Positions 9,901-18,434 of a stretch of 64,000 bases of DNA are shown here, piece by piece. The position numbers were made by a program, and so were the translations under genes. Within the stretch, counting starts at the first letter, position 1. The number at the start of each line of letters is the position of its first letter. This DNA comes from JAWVFM01 sp963739355 (GTDB taxonomy: Bacteria; Actinomycetota; Thermoleophilia; Solirubrobacterales; 70-9): contig CAVUAD010000012.1 of assembly GCA_963739355.1 (NCBI GenBank), positions 62,001-126,000 on the forward strand, read 5' to 3'. The notes under the pieces were generated by a model. That model was not told the origin of the DNA, made no database searches, and saw only the letters and a list, made by a program, of their open reading frames with translations.

Positions 9901-11381
9901 GGCGATCCGGTCGGCGTGGAGCGCCGGCTCGCGGCCTCACGGAGCTCCGCAAACGAGTCCTCGATGCCCTCGGTGAGCGTCTCGAGGTCCGGCATCGTGT
10001 CGCGGTCGGCGTTGAGCGCGAAGAACACCTTGCCGTCGTAGCTCAGCACGGCAAGCCCGACCGCGTGGTCCGCGGCCAGCGGGACCAGCGGCCAGATCTC
10101 GGTCAGCTTCGATCCGAATCCGTAGAGCTGCATCTGCGGCCCCGGGACGTTGGTGATCGTCACGTTGAACAGGCGCGTCGCGAAGAGGGCCCGCGCCAGG
10201 AAGCTGTGGATCACCGGCGGGGCGTGCTGCGTGAGATCGAGCAACGCGGTGGATCCGAGCGCCTGTGTGCCGGACTTCAGGGTCTCGGCCTCCTGACGCT
10301 GGCGCCTGTAGCGCTCAACCGGGTCCTCGATCCCGACCGGCACGCTGACGAACAGCGACGTGATTCGGTTGCCGAGCGCCAGCTCCTCGCCGGCGCTGCG
10401 CAGGTTCACCGGCACCATCGCGCGCAGCCCCTGCTTCGGAAGCGGCTCGTCGCGCTCGAGCAGGAGCCGGCGCAGGCCACCGCCCGCGATCGCCAGGACG
10501 ACGTCGTTGACCGTCCCTCCCATCGACTCCTTGATGGCCTTGAGCTCGGCAAGGGGCACCCAGGTCACCGCGAGGCGTCGCTTGCCGCCGATTGGGACGT
10601 TGAGGCTGGTGCGCGGGGCCGCTTCGAGCTCGTCCTTCACCACCAGGTCGGCGAGGGCGCGGGAGCGCTCGAACGCCTCCTTCGCGCGCTGCGGGTGGCG
10701 GGCGTACCCCGCGGCGCCGCGAACGACCCCGGCTCCGGCTCCAACCACCTTCACGGCGGCCCCGCCCGCCCGAAGGGGAAGCCTCGCCAGCCCAACGGCC
10801 GCGGAGAGCGCCGAGTCGAGGGGCAGGGGCCGCTTGGGAGGCGGCACCGCTCCCGGTGGCGCGCCGGCGTGGGAAGGCTTTGCGGGCGGCTCCTCCTCGA
10901 CGTCGAGGACGAGCTCAATGGTGTCGACCGACCCAACCCCGTCGACCATGCAGTGATGGGTCTTCGTGGCCAGGGCCCAGCGCCCGCCCTCCAGGCCGTC
11001 GATGACCGCCACCTCCCAGAGCGGCTGCATTCGGTCGAGGCGCTCCGAGTAGTACTCGCCGGCCCAGTCCAGAAGCTCCCCACGGCCGCCGGGGGCGGGG
11101 AGGCTCACCGCGCGGACGTGGTTGGTGGCCCGGAAGCGCCCGTCGTCCAGCCAGGACGGCCAGGACAACCCTCCCGTGGTGGGTGAGGAGAGCCGCTGCC
11201 GGTAGCGAGGCAGCCTGTTCATCCCGCGTTCCAGCCTCGCGGCCACGTCCTCCACGGAGGGTGCGTCACCCTCGGGCCGCGGCTCGAAGATCATCATCCC
11301 GCCGATGTGCATGTGGGCGCCGGGGTCCGCCTCCTCGAGCTCGAGGAAGGTGGCGTCGAGAGCGTTGAGCTTCTCGCTCAC
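9897..11381 (-). CDS. Wax ester synthase / diacylglycerol acyltransferase (WS/DGAT)
   Basis: Acyl-CoA-dependent acyltransferase that makes wax esters and/or triacylglycerol, found widely in actinobacteria. 494 residues, the normal size. The condensation-type catalytic motif is THHCMVDGVGS (HHxxxDG, His142-His143-Asp147); the N-terminus LNALDATFLELE and the late motif NVTITNVPGPQ are also family signatures. Start chosen at GTG 11381 with GAAGGG upstream; the frame is open to 11540 but that part looks like a shadow. It converges with treT (4-base overlap) and is divergent from arcA. The C-terminus, EAASRRSTPTGSP, is low-complexity. Confidence 0.94.
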   Translation of the reverse strand: MSEKLNALDATFLELEEADPGAHMHIGGMMIFEPRPEGDAPSVEDVAARLERGMNRLPRYRQRLSSPTTGGLSWPSWLDDGRFRATNHVRAVSLPAPGGRGELLDWAGEYYSERLDRMQPLWEVAVIDGLEGGRWALATKTHHCMVDGVGSVDTIELVLDVEEEPPAKPSHAGAPPGAVPPPKRPLPLDSALSAAVGLARLPLRAGGAAVKVVGAGAGVVRGAAGYARHPQRAKEAFERSRALADLVVKDELEAAPRTSLNVPIGGKRRLAVTWVPLAELKAIKESMGGTVNDVVLAIAGGGLRRLLLERDEPLPKQGLRAMVPVNLRSAGEELALGNRITSLFVSVPVGIEDPVERYRRQRQEAETLKSGTQALGSTALLDLTQHAPPVIHSFLARALFATRLFNVTITNVPGPQMQLYGFGSKLTEIWPLVPLAADHAVGLAVLSYDGKVFFALNADRDTMPDLETLTEGIEDSFAELREAASRRSTPTGSP

Positions 11382-11608
11382 AATCAACCCTTCGGCTCGC
11401 GAGCGTGACCGCAGTGGGGGCAGTTGACGAAACCCATGATGGGCCGAGCGTACTTCTAGGCCGCTTCGCCGCATCCGTGCCCGTTGCGGCTTTCGCTGCG
11501 GATTACTACGCGCCCGAACTGCGGCCGGCCGCCGATGCACCGGCGACGGCGGCCGGGAAGGATCGTGGTGACGGCGCCAACCGGGCGCTCGATTCGATTC
11601 GAGGAACG

Positions 11609-12892
11609 GTGAATCACGACTCTTTCCTGACGAGCGGGGCGGCGGCCACGACCTCGGCGCCGGCGAAAGCCGGCGCCGTGGTCGGGCCGGCCCTGCACGT
11701 CGACTCCGAGGTCGGACGCCTGCGGAGGGTGATCCTCCACCGGCCCGATCTCGAGCTGAAGCGGCTGACTCCCGGCAACTGCGAGGACCTGCTCTTCGAC
11801 GACGTCCTGTGGGTCAAGCGCGCCCGCCAGGAGCACGACGCGTTCGCCGACGCGCTCGCCGAGCACGAGGTCGAGGTGCTCTACCTGCACCAGCTGCTCG
11901 CCGAGACCCTCGGGATCCCCGAGGCGCGGGCTCACGTCATCGACGCGACGCTGGAGGCCGCGGGCGTCGGGCCGATCCTCGGCCCCCAGATGCGCGAGTG
12001 GCTGGACTCGAACCCGCCGGCCGAGCTTGCGACGCGGCTGATCGGCGGCATCGCCCACGAGGAGCTGCCGTTTGCGAGGACCTCGCTGGTGGCGCGGGTC
12101 GCAGAGCCGTCCGGCTTCGTCCTGCCGCCGCTTCCGAACCACCTGTTCACACGCGACACGTCCGCCTGGATCTACGCGGGCGTGTCGGTTCACGCGATGG
12201 CGAAGCCCGCGCGCCGCCGGGAGGCGATTCACCTCGAGGCGATCTACCGCCACCACCAACTGTTCGCAGGCGTCGAGCACGAGGTCTGGTCGGACGGCCT
12301 GGGCGGACCGGCGCAGCTGGAGGGCGGCGACGTTCTCGTGATCGGCAACGGATGCGTGCTGATCGGGATGGGCGAGCGCACCAGCCCGGCCAGCGTCGAG
12401 CTCATGGCACGGCGGCTGTTCGGCGCGGGTGCGGCGCGCCGCGTGATCGCCGTATCGATGCCGAGCCGGCGCTCCAGCATGCATCTCGACACGGTAATGA
12501 CGATGGTCGATCGCGACGCGTTCACCATTTACCCGGAGCTCCAGGACAAGCTGGTTGCGCACTCGCTCGTTCCGGACGACGACGGAGGCGTGCGCGTTCA
12601 CCGCGACGTGGAGCTCTTCGGCGCCATCGCGGAAGCCCTCGAGGTCCCCGGCGTCCGTCTCTTCGAGACCGGCGGCGACAGCTACGAGGCACAGCGCGAG
12701 CAGTGGGACGACGGCAACAACGTGCTCGCCGTGGAGCCCGGCGTCGTCCTTGCCTACGAGCGCAACGTGGACACCAACACCCGCCTTCGCCATGAGGGGA
12801 TCGAGGTCATCACGGTCGAGGGCTTCGAGCTCGGCCGCGGACGAGGCGGCCCGCGCTGCATGTCCTGCCCGATCGAACGCGACCCGGCCTGA
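11609..12892 (+). CDS. arcA: Arginine deiminase
   Basis: Hydrolyses L-arginine to citrulline + NH3, first step of the ADI pathway. About 427 residues. Guanidino-modifying enzyme signatures: HVDSEVGRLRRVILHRPDLE at the start of the fold, FTRDTSAW, the catalytic His in MHLDTVMTMVD, and the nucleophilic Cys of GGPRCMSCP close to the C-terminus. The frame is open from 11405, but GTG 11609 has GAGGAA upstream and leaves a leader of about 28 residues, closer to the usual protein length (about 410); the extra 68 codons have no similarity to the family. Followed at 10 bases by the arcB remnant, then arcC. Confidence 0.95.
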   Translation: MNHDSFLTSGAAATTSAPAKAGAVVGPALHVDSEVGRLRRVILHRPDLELKRLTPGNCEDLLFDDVLWVKRARQEHDAFADALAEHEVEVLYLHQLLAETLGIPEARAHVIDATLEAAGVGPILGPQMREWLDSNPPAELATRLIGGIAHEELPFARTSLVARVAEPSGFVLPPLPNHLFTRDTSAWIYAGVSVHAMAKPARRREAIHLEAIYRHHQLFAGVEHEVWSDGLGGPAQLEGGDVLVIGNGCVLIGMGERTSPASVELMARRLFGAGAARRVIAVSMPSRRSSMHLDTVMTMVDRDAFTIYPELQDKLVAHSLVPDDDGGVRVHRDVELFGAIAEALEVPGVRLFETGGDSYEAQREQWDDGNNVLAVEPGVVLAYERNVDTNTRLRHEGIEVITVEGFELGRGRGGPRCMSCPIERDPA

Positions 12893-12902
12893 AGGGAAGA
12901 CG

Positions 12903-13241
12903 ATGACGACGCAGTCGTCCCTCACGACCACCCACACGCCGGAGCACGCCGTCGAGGGCGCGGACGCCGTCTACACCGATGCCTGGGTCTCGATGGGCGA
13001 GGAGGAACAGCGCGAGCGGCGCCTCAGGGACCTCGAGCCCTTCCGGATAACGACCGAGCTAATGTCTCGCGCGAGTCACGAAAGCGTGTTCATGCACTGT
13101 CTACCCGCGCACCGCGGCGAGGAGGTCGAAGCGGAGGTGATCGACGGCCCGCAGTCCGTCGCGTTCCGCCAGGCGGAGAACCGGCTGTGCACGGCCCAGG
13201 CGGCGATTCACGCGCTGATCGACGCGGCGGAGGGGTCATGA
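12903..13241 (+). pseudogene. arcB: C-terminal fragment of ornithine carbamoyltransferase (N-terminal domain missing)
   Basis: 112 codons encoding only the ornithine-binding part of an ornithine/aspartate carbamoyltransferase: EHAVEGADAVYTDAWVSMGE, FMHCLPAHRGEEVEAEVIDG and FRQAENRLCTAQAA are diagnostic. A full enzyme has about 310-330 residues; the carbamoyl-phosphate domain with its STRT loop is absent and there is no room for it, because arcA ends only 10 bases upstream. The fragment still has a good ribosome site (AAGGGAAG), an ATG start followed by MTTQSSLTT, and a 4-base ATGA overlap with arcC, so it looks like a native gene start fused in frame to the 3' third by deletion. Carbamoyltransferase activity is not expected. 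Whether it is a real deletion or an assembly collapse cannot be told from one sequence. Confidence 0.85.
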
Positions 13242-14200
13242 GGGTCGTGGCCGCGCTCGGCGGCAACGCTCTGCTCCGCCGCGGCGGGCCGGCCGGCATC
13301 GATGCGCAGCGCGACAACGTGCGGAAGGCGGCCGCGGTCCTGGCCGAGATCGGGGCGAGCCACGAGTTGATCGTGACCCACGGCAACGGCCCGCAGGTGG
13401 GGATGCTGGCGCTTCAGAGCACCTCCTTTCAGCCGGACGATCCCGATCCGCTGGATGTCCTCGGAGCCGAATCCGAGGGGATGATCGGGTACCTGATCGA
13501 GCAGGAGATCGAGAGCGCCGATCCCTCGCTTCGCGCCGCCGCGCTTCTGACCCAGGTGGTCGTCGATCCGGACGACCCCGCCTTTGCGCACCCCGTGAAG
13601 CCGATCGGCCCAGGCTACGGCGAGGCGACCGCCCGTGAGCTCGCCGCGCGCCACGGCTGGAGCGTCGCTCGCGACGAGGGGGCGTGGAGGCGCGTGGTCG
13701 CCTCTCCGGAGCCGCGCTGGACCGTCGAGATCGCCGCGATCCAAGCCCTGCTTGCCGCCGGAATCGTCGTCATCTGCTCCGGTGGCGGCGGAGTCCCCGT
13801 GACGGTGGGCGTCGACGGCGCCCTCGGCGGCGTCGAGGCCGTCGTCGACAAGGACCTCGCCGCGGCCCTCCTTGCGCGGGAGCTCGAGGCCGACGCGCTG
13901 CTCCTGCTCACGGACGTTCCGGGCGTCGAGCGGGATCACGGGACGCCCCGAGCCGTGCCGCTCGACCGAGCCACACCCGCGGAGCTGCGGGCGCTGGACC
14001 TCCCGGCGGGATCGATGAAGCCGAAGGCGGAGGCCGCCGCCAGGTTCTCGGAAGCTCGCGGCGGCATCACAGCGATCTGCCGGCTCGAGGACGCCTCGCT
14101 CGCGCTTGCGCGCGAGGCCGGCACCCAGGTCCGCCGCGCTGCGGGGATCGACGGAGCAGCCGGGCCGGCGGAAGCGATCGGGGCGCGGACCGATGGCTGA
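13238..14200 (+). CDS. arcC: Carbamate kinase
   Basis: Transfers phosphate from carbamoyl phosphate to ADP, the ATP-yielding step of arginine fermentation. 320 residues. Amino-acid-kinase fold: N-terminal VVAALGGNALLRRG, ELIVTHGNGPQVGMLALQ, VICSGGGGVPV, and LLLLTDVPGVERDHG then the substrate loop GSMKPKAEAAARF. Start ATG 13238 with GGAGGGG upstream; ATGA overlap with the arcB remnant. Its 3' end overlaps the universal stress protein gene by 8 bases. With arcB truncated, its substrate would have to come from another carbamoyltransferase. Confidence 0.96.
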   Translation: MRVVAALGGNALLRRGGPAGIDAQRDNVRKAAAVLAEIGASHELIVTHGNGPQVGMLALQSTSFQPDDPDPLDVLGAESEGMIGYLIEQEIESADPSLRAAALLTQVVVDPDDPAFAHPVKPIGPGYGEATARELAARHGWSVARDEGAWRRVVASPEPRWTVEIAAIQALLAAGIVVICSGGGGVPVTVGVDGALGGVEAVVDKDLAAALLARELEADALLLLTDVPGVERDHGTPRAVPLDRATPAELRALDLPAGSMKPKAEAAARFSEARGGITAICRLEDASLALAREAGTQVRRAAGIDGAAGPAEAIGARTDG

Positions 14201-15008
14201 TCTCGATCGCGTCCTCTGCGGGCTCGATGGCTCGCCCGAGAGCCTCGAGGCCGCGAGACAGGGACGCTGGCTGATGAGCCCGGGTGGAGCTCTCCTCGGC
14301 GTCTCGGTATGGGACCCGACCCTCGCCATGCGGGCCGGCTTCCAGTCCGCGGACTTCATGAAGGAGCTGCAGGAGAAGGCGGTCGGGGCTCTCGATGAGG
14401 CGCGCGAGCTCCTACCGGGCATCGAGACCGTGCTGATCCGGGGCCGCGAGGTCGCCGGGCTCCTGGCGGCCGCGGCGAACCTCGACGCGGACGTGATCGC
14501 CGTCGGCATGCACGGTCGTTCGCGCCCTGTCGGCGCGGCTCTCGGCTCGGTCTCGAGCGCCGTGGTTCACCACGCCGCCTGCTCCGTCCTGATCGGCCGC
14601 GGCGGCGGCCCTCCTGGCCCCATTCTCCAGCCCACCGACGGCTCTCCGAACGCCCTCGAGGCCGCACGGGTGGCTGAGGCTCTCGCGCAACGTCTCGGCG
14701 TGCCGCTGACCGTGCTCGAGGTTGCCGACGGCGAGTCTGGCGCCGATGCCGCGGCACGGGCACTCGAGCTCTGCCCGAGCGCCGAGGCACGGACCGTGGC
14801 GGGCAAGCCCCACAAGGAGATCGTCGACATCGCCGCCCAGACGGGCACCCGGCTCGTCGTCATGGGGAGCCGAGGGCTGAGTGGAGTCCGCGCGCTCGGA
14901 AGCGTCAGCGAGCGGGTGGCGCACGTCGCGCCGTGCTCGGTGCTGATCGTTCGGGAAAAGGCGCACCCCGAGTCCGCATCCGTGGACGGGTCGGATCGCG
15001 AAGCGTGA
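14193..15008 (+). CDS. Universal stress protein with two UspA domains
   Basis: 271-residue cytoplasmic stress protein with two tandem Usp folds (about 1-140 and 145-261). Each ends with the ATP-binding G-x2-G-x9-G-S/T pattern: GMHGRSRPVGAALGSVS in the first domain and GSRGLSGVRALGSVS in the second, so both may bind ATP. It is translationally coupled to arcC (8-base overlap) and is the last gene of the arc operon. In other actinobacteria two-domain Usp proteins are often induced by hypoxia; that link is an inference from context here. Confidence 0.93.
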   Translation: MADLDRVLCGLDGSPESLEAARQGRWLMSPGGALLGVSVWDPTLAMRAGFQSADFMKELQEKAVGALDEARELLPGIETVLIRGREVAGLLAAAANLDADVIAVGMHGRSRPVGAALGSVSSAVVHHAACSVLIGRGGGPPGPILQPTDGSPNALEAARVAEALAQRLGVPLTVLEVADGESGADAAARALELCPSAEARTVAGKPHKEIVDIAAQTGTRLVVMGSRGLSGVRALGSVSERVAHVAPCSVLIVREKAHPESASVDGSDREA

Positions 15009-15047
15009 AGAACCGCGATGCCAGGACGGCGCCGGGAGCGTATCTTC

Positions 15048-15065
15048 GACTGGCAGTGGCCAGTC
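15048..15065 (+). terminator. Hairpin after the arc/usp operon
   Basis: Perfect 7-bp stem (GACTGGC/GCCAGTC) with an AGTG loop, 40 bases after the usp stop and followed by TCTCCTCCC. The pyrimidine run is short of T, so a factor-independent terminator is possible but not certain. It lies in the 163-base gap before the hydrogenase operon. Confidence 0.4.
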
Positions 15066-15171
15066 TCTCCTCCCAAACCAGCGATGTGCGCACGTTCGAA
15101 GAGTTGACCGAGGCGAAGGCACTGGGCCTCCTGCTGCTTTCAGCCGCACGCCGGGCCTAGCGAAAGCACCG

Positions 15172-16299
15172 GTGCTGGGCGACGGAACTGTCATCGATCT
15201 TGACGGTTTCAGCGAGCTGCTGAGCGAGCTCTCGCGCCGGCGCTTCGGGGTCGTCGGCCCCACGGTCCGGGACGGCGCCATCGTCTACGAGAGGATCGCC
15301 TCGGTCGAGGATCTCCCGCGGGGCATCACCGACGTCCAGGACGGAGGCACCTACTCGCTCGCCCCGCGTGAAGACGACGCCCTCTTCGGGTACGCCGTCG
15401 GCCCGCACTCCTGGAAGCGCTACCTGCACCCCCCGGAGCTGAGCCTCATGCGAGTGAGGCGGAGCGACAGCGGCGACATGGACGTGACCGAGGAGCCGCC
15501 CAGTCGCGAGCGCTTTGCGTTCCTGGGGGTGCGCTCCTGCGAGCTCCACGCGATCGCGGTCCAGGACCGCGTGCTGGCCGGCGGCAGCCATCCGGATCCC
15601 CACTACCTGGCGCGCAGGGAGGGCGCCTTCATCGTCGCCGTGAACTGCGCGGTAGCCGGCGGGACCTGCTTCTGCGTGTCGATGGAGACCGGCCCGCGGG
15701 CGACCGCGGGCTTCGACCTGGCGCTCACGGAGCTCATCGACGACGAGGGGCACCGGTTCCTCGTCGAGGTGGGCAGTGAGGAGGGCGGTGACGTGCTTGC
15801 CGCGCTGCCCCATCGGGCCGCCGATGCGAGCGACGAAGAGGCCGCGGACGAGGTGGTCGAGCGCACGGCGTCGCAGATGGGCCGCACGCTCGAGACGGAC
15901 GGGCTGAAGGAGCTGCTCTACCGCAACCTCGAGCACCCACGGTGGGACGAGGTCTCCGAGCGGTGCCTTTCCTGCGGCAACTGCACGATGGTCTGCCCCA
16001 CCTGCTTCTGCACGACGGTCGAGGACACGAGCGACCTCGCGGGCACCGAGGCCGAGCGCGTCCAGCGCTGGGACTCGTGCTTCACGGCGGACTTCTCGTA
16101 CGTCCACGGCGGCAGCGTTCGCTCGTCCACCCGGTCCCGCTACCGCCAGTGGATGACCCACAAGCTCGCCACGTGGTGGGATCAGTTCGGATCGTCCGGC
16201 TGCGTCGGCTGTGGCCGCTGCATCACCTGGTGCCCCGTCGCCATCGACATCACCGAGGAGGCAGCGGTGATTCGCGCCTCCGACGGCGAGGGGACGTGA
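15172..16299 (+). CDS. hydB: Group 3b NiFe hydrogenase / sulfhydrogenase beta subunit (iron-sulfur protein)
   Basis: 375-residue electron-transfer subunit of the cytoplasmic NAD(P)-linked hydrogenase. It carries two 4Fe-4S clusters near the C-terminus: CLSCGNCTMVCPTCFC (about 265-280) and CVGCGRCITWCPVAIDI (about 344-360). The upstream region with FLGVRSCELHAIAVQD and the Cys-rich CAVAGGTCFC is also typical of HydB/AsrA-like proteins. Start is GTG 15172, the first start after the intergenic gap. It is first of six overlapping genes, so this is the operon head; stop overlaps the next start (GTGA). Confidence 0.92.
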   Translation: MLGDGTVIDLDGFSELLSELSRRRFGVVGPTVRDGAIVYERIASVEDLPRGITDVQDGGTYSLAPREDDALFGYAVGPHSWKRYLHPPELSLMRVRRSDSGDMDVTEEPPSRERFAFLGVRSCELHAIAVQDRVLAGGSHPDPHYLARREGAFIVAVNCAVAGGTCFCVSMETGPRATAGFDLALTELIDDEGHRFLVEVGSEEGGDVLAALPHRAADASDEEAADEVVERTASQMGRTLETDGLKELLYRNLEHPRWDEVSERCLSCGNCTMVCPTCFCTTVEDTSDLAGTEAERVQRWDSCFTADFSYVHGGSVRSSTRSRYRQWMTHKLATWWDQFGSSGCVGCGRCITWCPVAIDITEEAAVIRASDGEGT

Positions 16300-16766
16300 G
16301 CGAGCGCGACATCGAGGCCCTGCTCGAGCAGGTGCCGGAGCTTCGCGGGCTCGCGCAGGAAGATCGCACGCTGATCGCGGGCTGCGGGCGGATCCGGGCA
16401 TTCGACGCGGGCGAGCTCCTGTTTCGCGAGGGCACGCCCGCGGACCGCTTCTACGTCCTGCGCCACGGGCGCCTGGCGCTCGAGAACCACGTCCACGGGC
16501 GCGGCAACGTCTCCGTGGCGACCCTCGGCCCCGACGAGATCGCCGGCTGGTCGTGGCTCGTCCCCCCGTACGAGTGGCACCTGGACGGCCGGGCCCTGGA
16601 GCGAGGAAGCGCGATCGAGTTCGACGGGGCCTGCCTGCGCGGCAAGCTGGAAGAGGACCCGCGCCTCGGCTTCGAGGTCATGCGGCGCTTCGCCGCGATC
16701 ATCCTCACGCGCCTCCAGCAGACCCGAGTCCAGATGCTCGACGTCTACGGGAAGCCCGATGCGTGA
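16296..16766 (+). CDS. Cyclic-nucleotide-binding-domain protein without DNA-binding domain, inside the hydrogenase operon
   Basis: 156-residue protein consisting of one cNMP-binding (Crp-type) beta-barrel: AGELLFREGTPADRFYVLRHGRLAL is the usual first half (quoted in part: LFREGTPADRFYVLRHG), then VATLGPDEIAGWSWLVPP and DGRALERGSAIEFDG, in which the Arg of the phosphate-binding cassette seems kept (xxRAL) although the Gly-Glu of a classical cassette is altered. A final helix LQQTRVQMLDVYG follows, but no helix-turn-helix, so it is not a complete transcription factor. GTGA overlap with hydB and 8-base overlap with hydG show that it is co-translated with the enzyme. A regulatory or assembly role for the hydrogenase is inferred; ligand unknown. 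Confidence 0.85.
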   Translation: MSERDIEALLEQVPELRGLAQEDRTLIAGCGRIRAFDAGELLFREGTPADRFYVLRHGRLALENHVHGRGNVSVATLGPDEIAGWSWLVPPYEWHLDGRALERGSAIEFDGACLRGKLEEDPRLGFEVMRRFAAIILTRLQQTRVQMLDVYGKPDA

Positions 16767-17586
16767 GCGCGGCCCGCTGGTTCCGGTCCCCCATCGCGTC
16801 GTCTCCCGGCGGCGAGAGACGAGCGACACCTGGACCCTGGAGCTGGAGGCCGTGGACTCCGGCGATCGGCTGGACCGGGGCGACCCCGGCCAGTTCAACA
16901 TGGTCTACGCCTTCGGGTCCGGCGAGGTCCCGATCTCGATCAGCGGCGCCGACGACGGCCGCCTGGTCCACACGGTGCGCGACGTCGGGGCCGTGACGCG
17001 GTTGATCTGCGCCGCGGAGTCGGGAGCGGTGCTTGGCGTGCGTGGACCGTTCGGAAGCCGCTGGCCGCTCACGGCGGCGGAGGGGTCCGACCTGGTGGTA
17101 GTGGCCGGCGGCCTCGGACTCGCCCCGCTTCGCTCGAGCGTGCTGGCCGCCCTCGCCGAGCCCGAGCGGTTCCCCGCCACCTACGTTCTGTACGGCGGAC
17201 GCGAGCCGGAGCAGCTCCTCTACAGCGCCGAGCTCGAGTCGTGGCGCCGGCTCGGCATCCGCGTCAGCCTGATCGTCGACAGCGGGCCTCCGGAGTGGGA
17301 CGGCAACGTTGGCGTGGTTACAAAGCTGATCGACCGGGCCGACTTCGACCCGGACCGCGCGGTCGCCCTGGTCTGCGGGCCCGAGGCGATGATGCGCTTC
17401 TCGGCGCGATCGCTTCGAGCCCGTGGCGTCGACCCCGCTCGCATCCACCTCTCGCTCGAGCGCAGCATGAAGTGCGCCGTCGCGCAGTGCGGACGCTGTC
17501 AGCTCGGGCCCACGCTCATGTGCCGGGACGGCGCGGTCCTTCCGCTGAGCGACGTCGGGCCCTGGATGGGGGTCAGGGAGCTCTGA
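16759..17586 (+). CDS. hydG: Group 3b hydrogenase gamma subunit (FAD/NAD(P) oxidoreductase)
   Basis: 275-residue diaphorase subunit that passes electrons between the hydrogenase clusters and NAD(P). FAD domain of the ferredoxin-reductase type at the N-terminus (PGQFNMVYAFGSGEVPISIS), NAD(P) domain with VVVAGGLGLAPLRSSV and LVCGPEAMMRF, and a C-terminal 2Fe-2S site CAVAQCGRCQLGPTLMC. This order is that of HydG and of dihydroorotate dehydrogenase PyrK relatives; operon context decides for HydG. ATG 16759; its TGA shares a base with the ATG of hydD. Confidence 0.93.
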   Translation: MRERGPLVPVPHRVVSRRRETSDTWTLELEAVDSGDRLDRGDPGQFNMVYAFGSGEVPISISGADDGRLVHTVRDVGAVTRLICAAESGAVLGVRGPFGSRWPLTAAEGSDLVVVAGGLGLAPLRSSVLAALAEPERFPATYVLYGGREPEQLLYSAELESWRRLGIRVSLIVDSGPPEWDGNVGVVTKLIDRADFDPDRAVALVCGPEAMMRFSARSLRARGVDPARIHLSLERSMKCAVAQCGRCQLGPTLMCRDGAVLPLSDVGPWMGVREL

Positions 17587-18434
17587 TGGCGGCCGACCGT
17601 GCGGGACGCCGGCTGGCGGTGTGGAAGTTCGCGTCCTGCGACGGCTGCCAGCTGAGCATCCTCGACCTCGAGGACGAGATCCTGGCGCTGGGCGAGGAGC
17701 TCGAGATCGCCTACTTCCTGGAGGCCGGGCGCGCCGACGGGCCGTCCGGTCCCTACGACGTCTCCCTGGTCGAGGGGTCGGTCACGACCGCCGCGGACGC
17801 GGAGCGGATTCGCGAGGTCAGGAAGGCCTCCCGGACCCTGATCACGATCGGCGCCTGCGCCACCGCGGGCGGAGTGCAGGCGCTTCGCAACTTCGCCGAC
17901 GCGGACGGCTGGCTCGCCAGCGTCTACGCATCGCCGGAGTACGTCTCCACGCTCGACACGTCCACGCCGATCGCCGCACACGTGAAGGTCGACTTCGAGC
18001 TGCAGGGCTGCCCGGTCAACAAGCACCAGCTGCTCGAGGTGATCAGCGCCCACCTCAACGGCCGGCGACCGAGCGTGTCGTCCCACAGCGTCTGCATCGA
18101 GTGCAAGCGCGCCGGCAACGTCTGCGTCAGCGTGGCGCATGGGACGCCCTGCCTCGGCCCGATCACCCACGCCGGATGCGGGGCGATCTGCCCGAGCTAC
18201 AACCGCGGGTGCTACGGCTGCTACGGGCAGACCGAGAGCCCGAACGTGCCTTCGCTCACGGCCTGGATGCAGGACCGTCAGGACTGCGGCGACGACCGGC
18301 TCGTGCGGTTGCTGAGCACCTTCAACGTGGCCGCGCCCGCGTTCAGCGCCGAGAGCTCGGCGCGGCGCTCCGAGCCGGAGGCGGGTGCCGCGTGGCGGGA
18401 GCGCGCCCGCGGCCGGGAGGAGCACGATGACTGA
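17586..18434 (+). CDS. hydD: Group 3b NiFe hydrogenase small (delta) subunit
   Basis: 282-residue small subunit carrying the iron-sulfur chain to the NiFe site. Proximal cluster ligands begin with KFASCDGCQLSILDLE; further Cys lie in ITIGACATAGG, ELQGCPVNKHQLLE, CIECKRAGNVC and the run THAGCGAICPSYNRGCYGCY. No twin-arginine signal is present, so the enzyme is cytoplasmic, as expected for group 3. ATG 17586 (TGATG junction with hydG); its 3' end overlaps hydA by 8 bases. The last about 30 residues are Arg/Glu-rich and poorly conserved. Confidence 0.94.
   Translation: MAADRAGRRLAVWKFASCDGCQLSILDLEDEILALGEELEIAYFLEAGRADGPSGPYDVSLVEGSVTTAADAERIREVRKASRTLITIGACATAGGVQALRNFADADGWLASVYASPEYVSTLDTSTPIAAHVKVDFELQGCPVNKHQLLEVISAHLNGRRPSVSSHSVCIECKRAGNVCVSVAHGTPCLGPITHAGCGAICPSYNRGCYGCYGQTESPNVPSLTAWMQDRQDCGDDRLVRLLSTFNVAAPAFSAESSARRSEPEAGAAWRERARGREEHDD

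Noticed and set aside
11405..11608. N-terminal extension of arginine deiminase
   Set aside because: No similarity to the family and no ribosome site; GTG 11609 has GAGGAA.
15009..15171. tRNA-like GTTCGAA in the gap before hydB
   Set aside because: No acceptor stem or anticodon arm can be drawn around it.
16705..17448. Minus-strand frame opposite hydG
   Set aside because: Antisense shadow; hydG has complete FAD/NAD and 2Fe-2S motifs.
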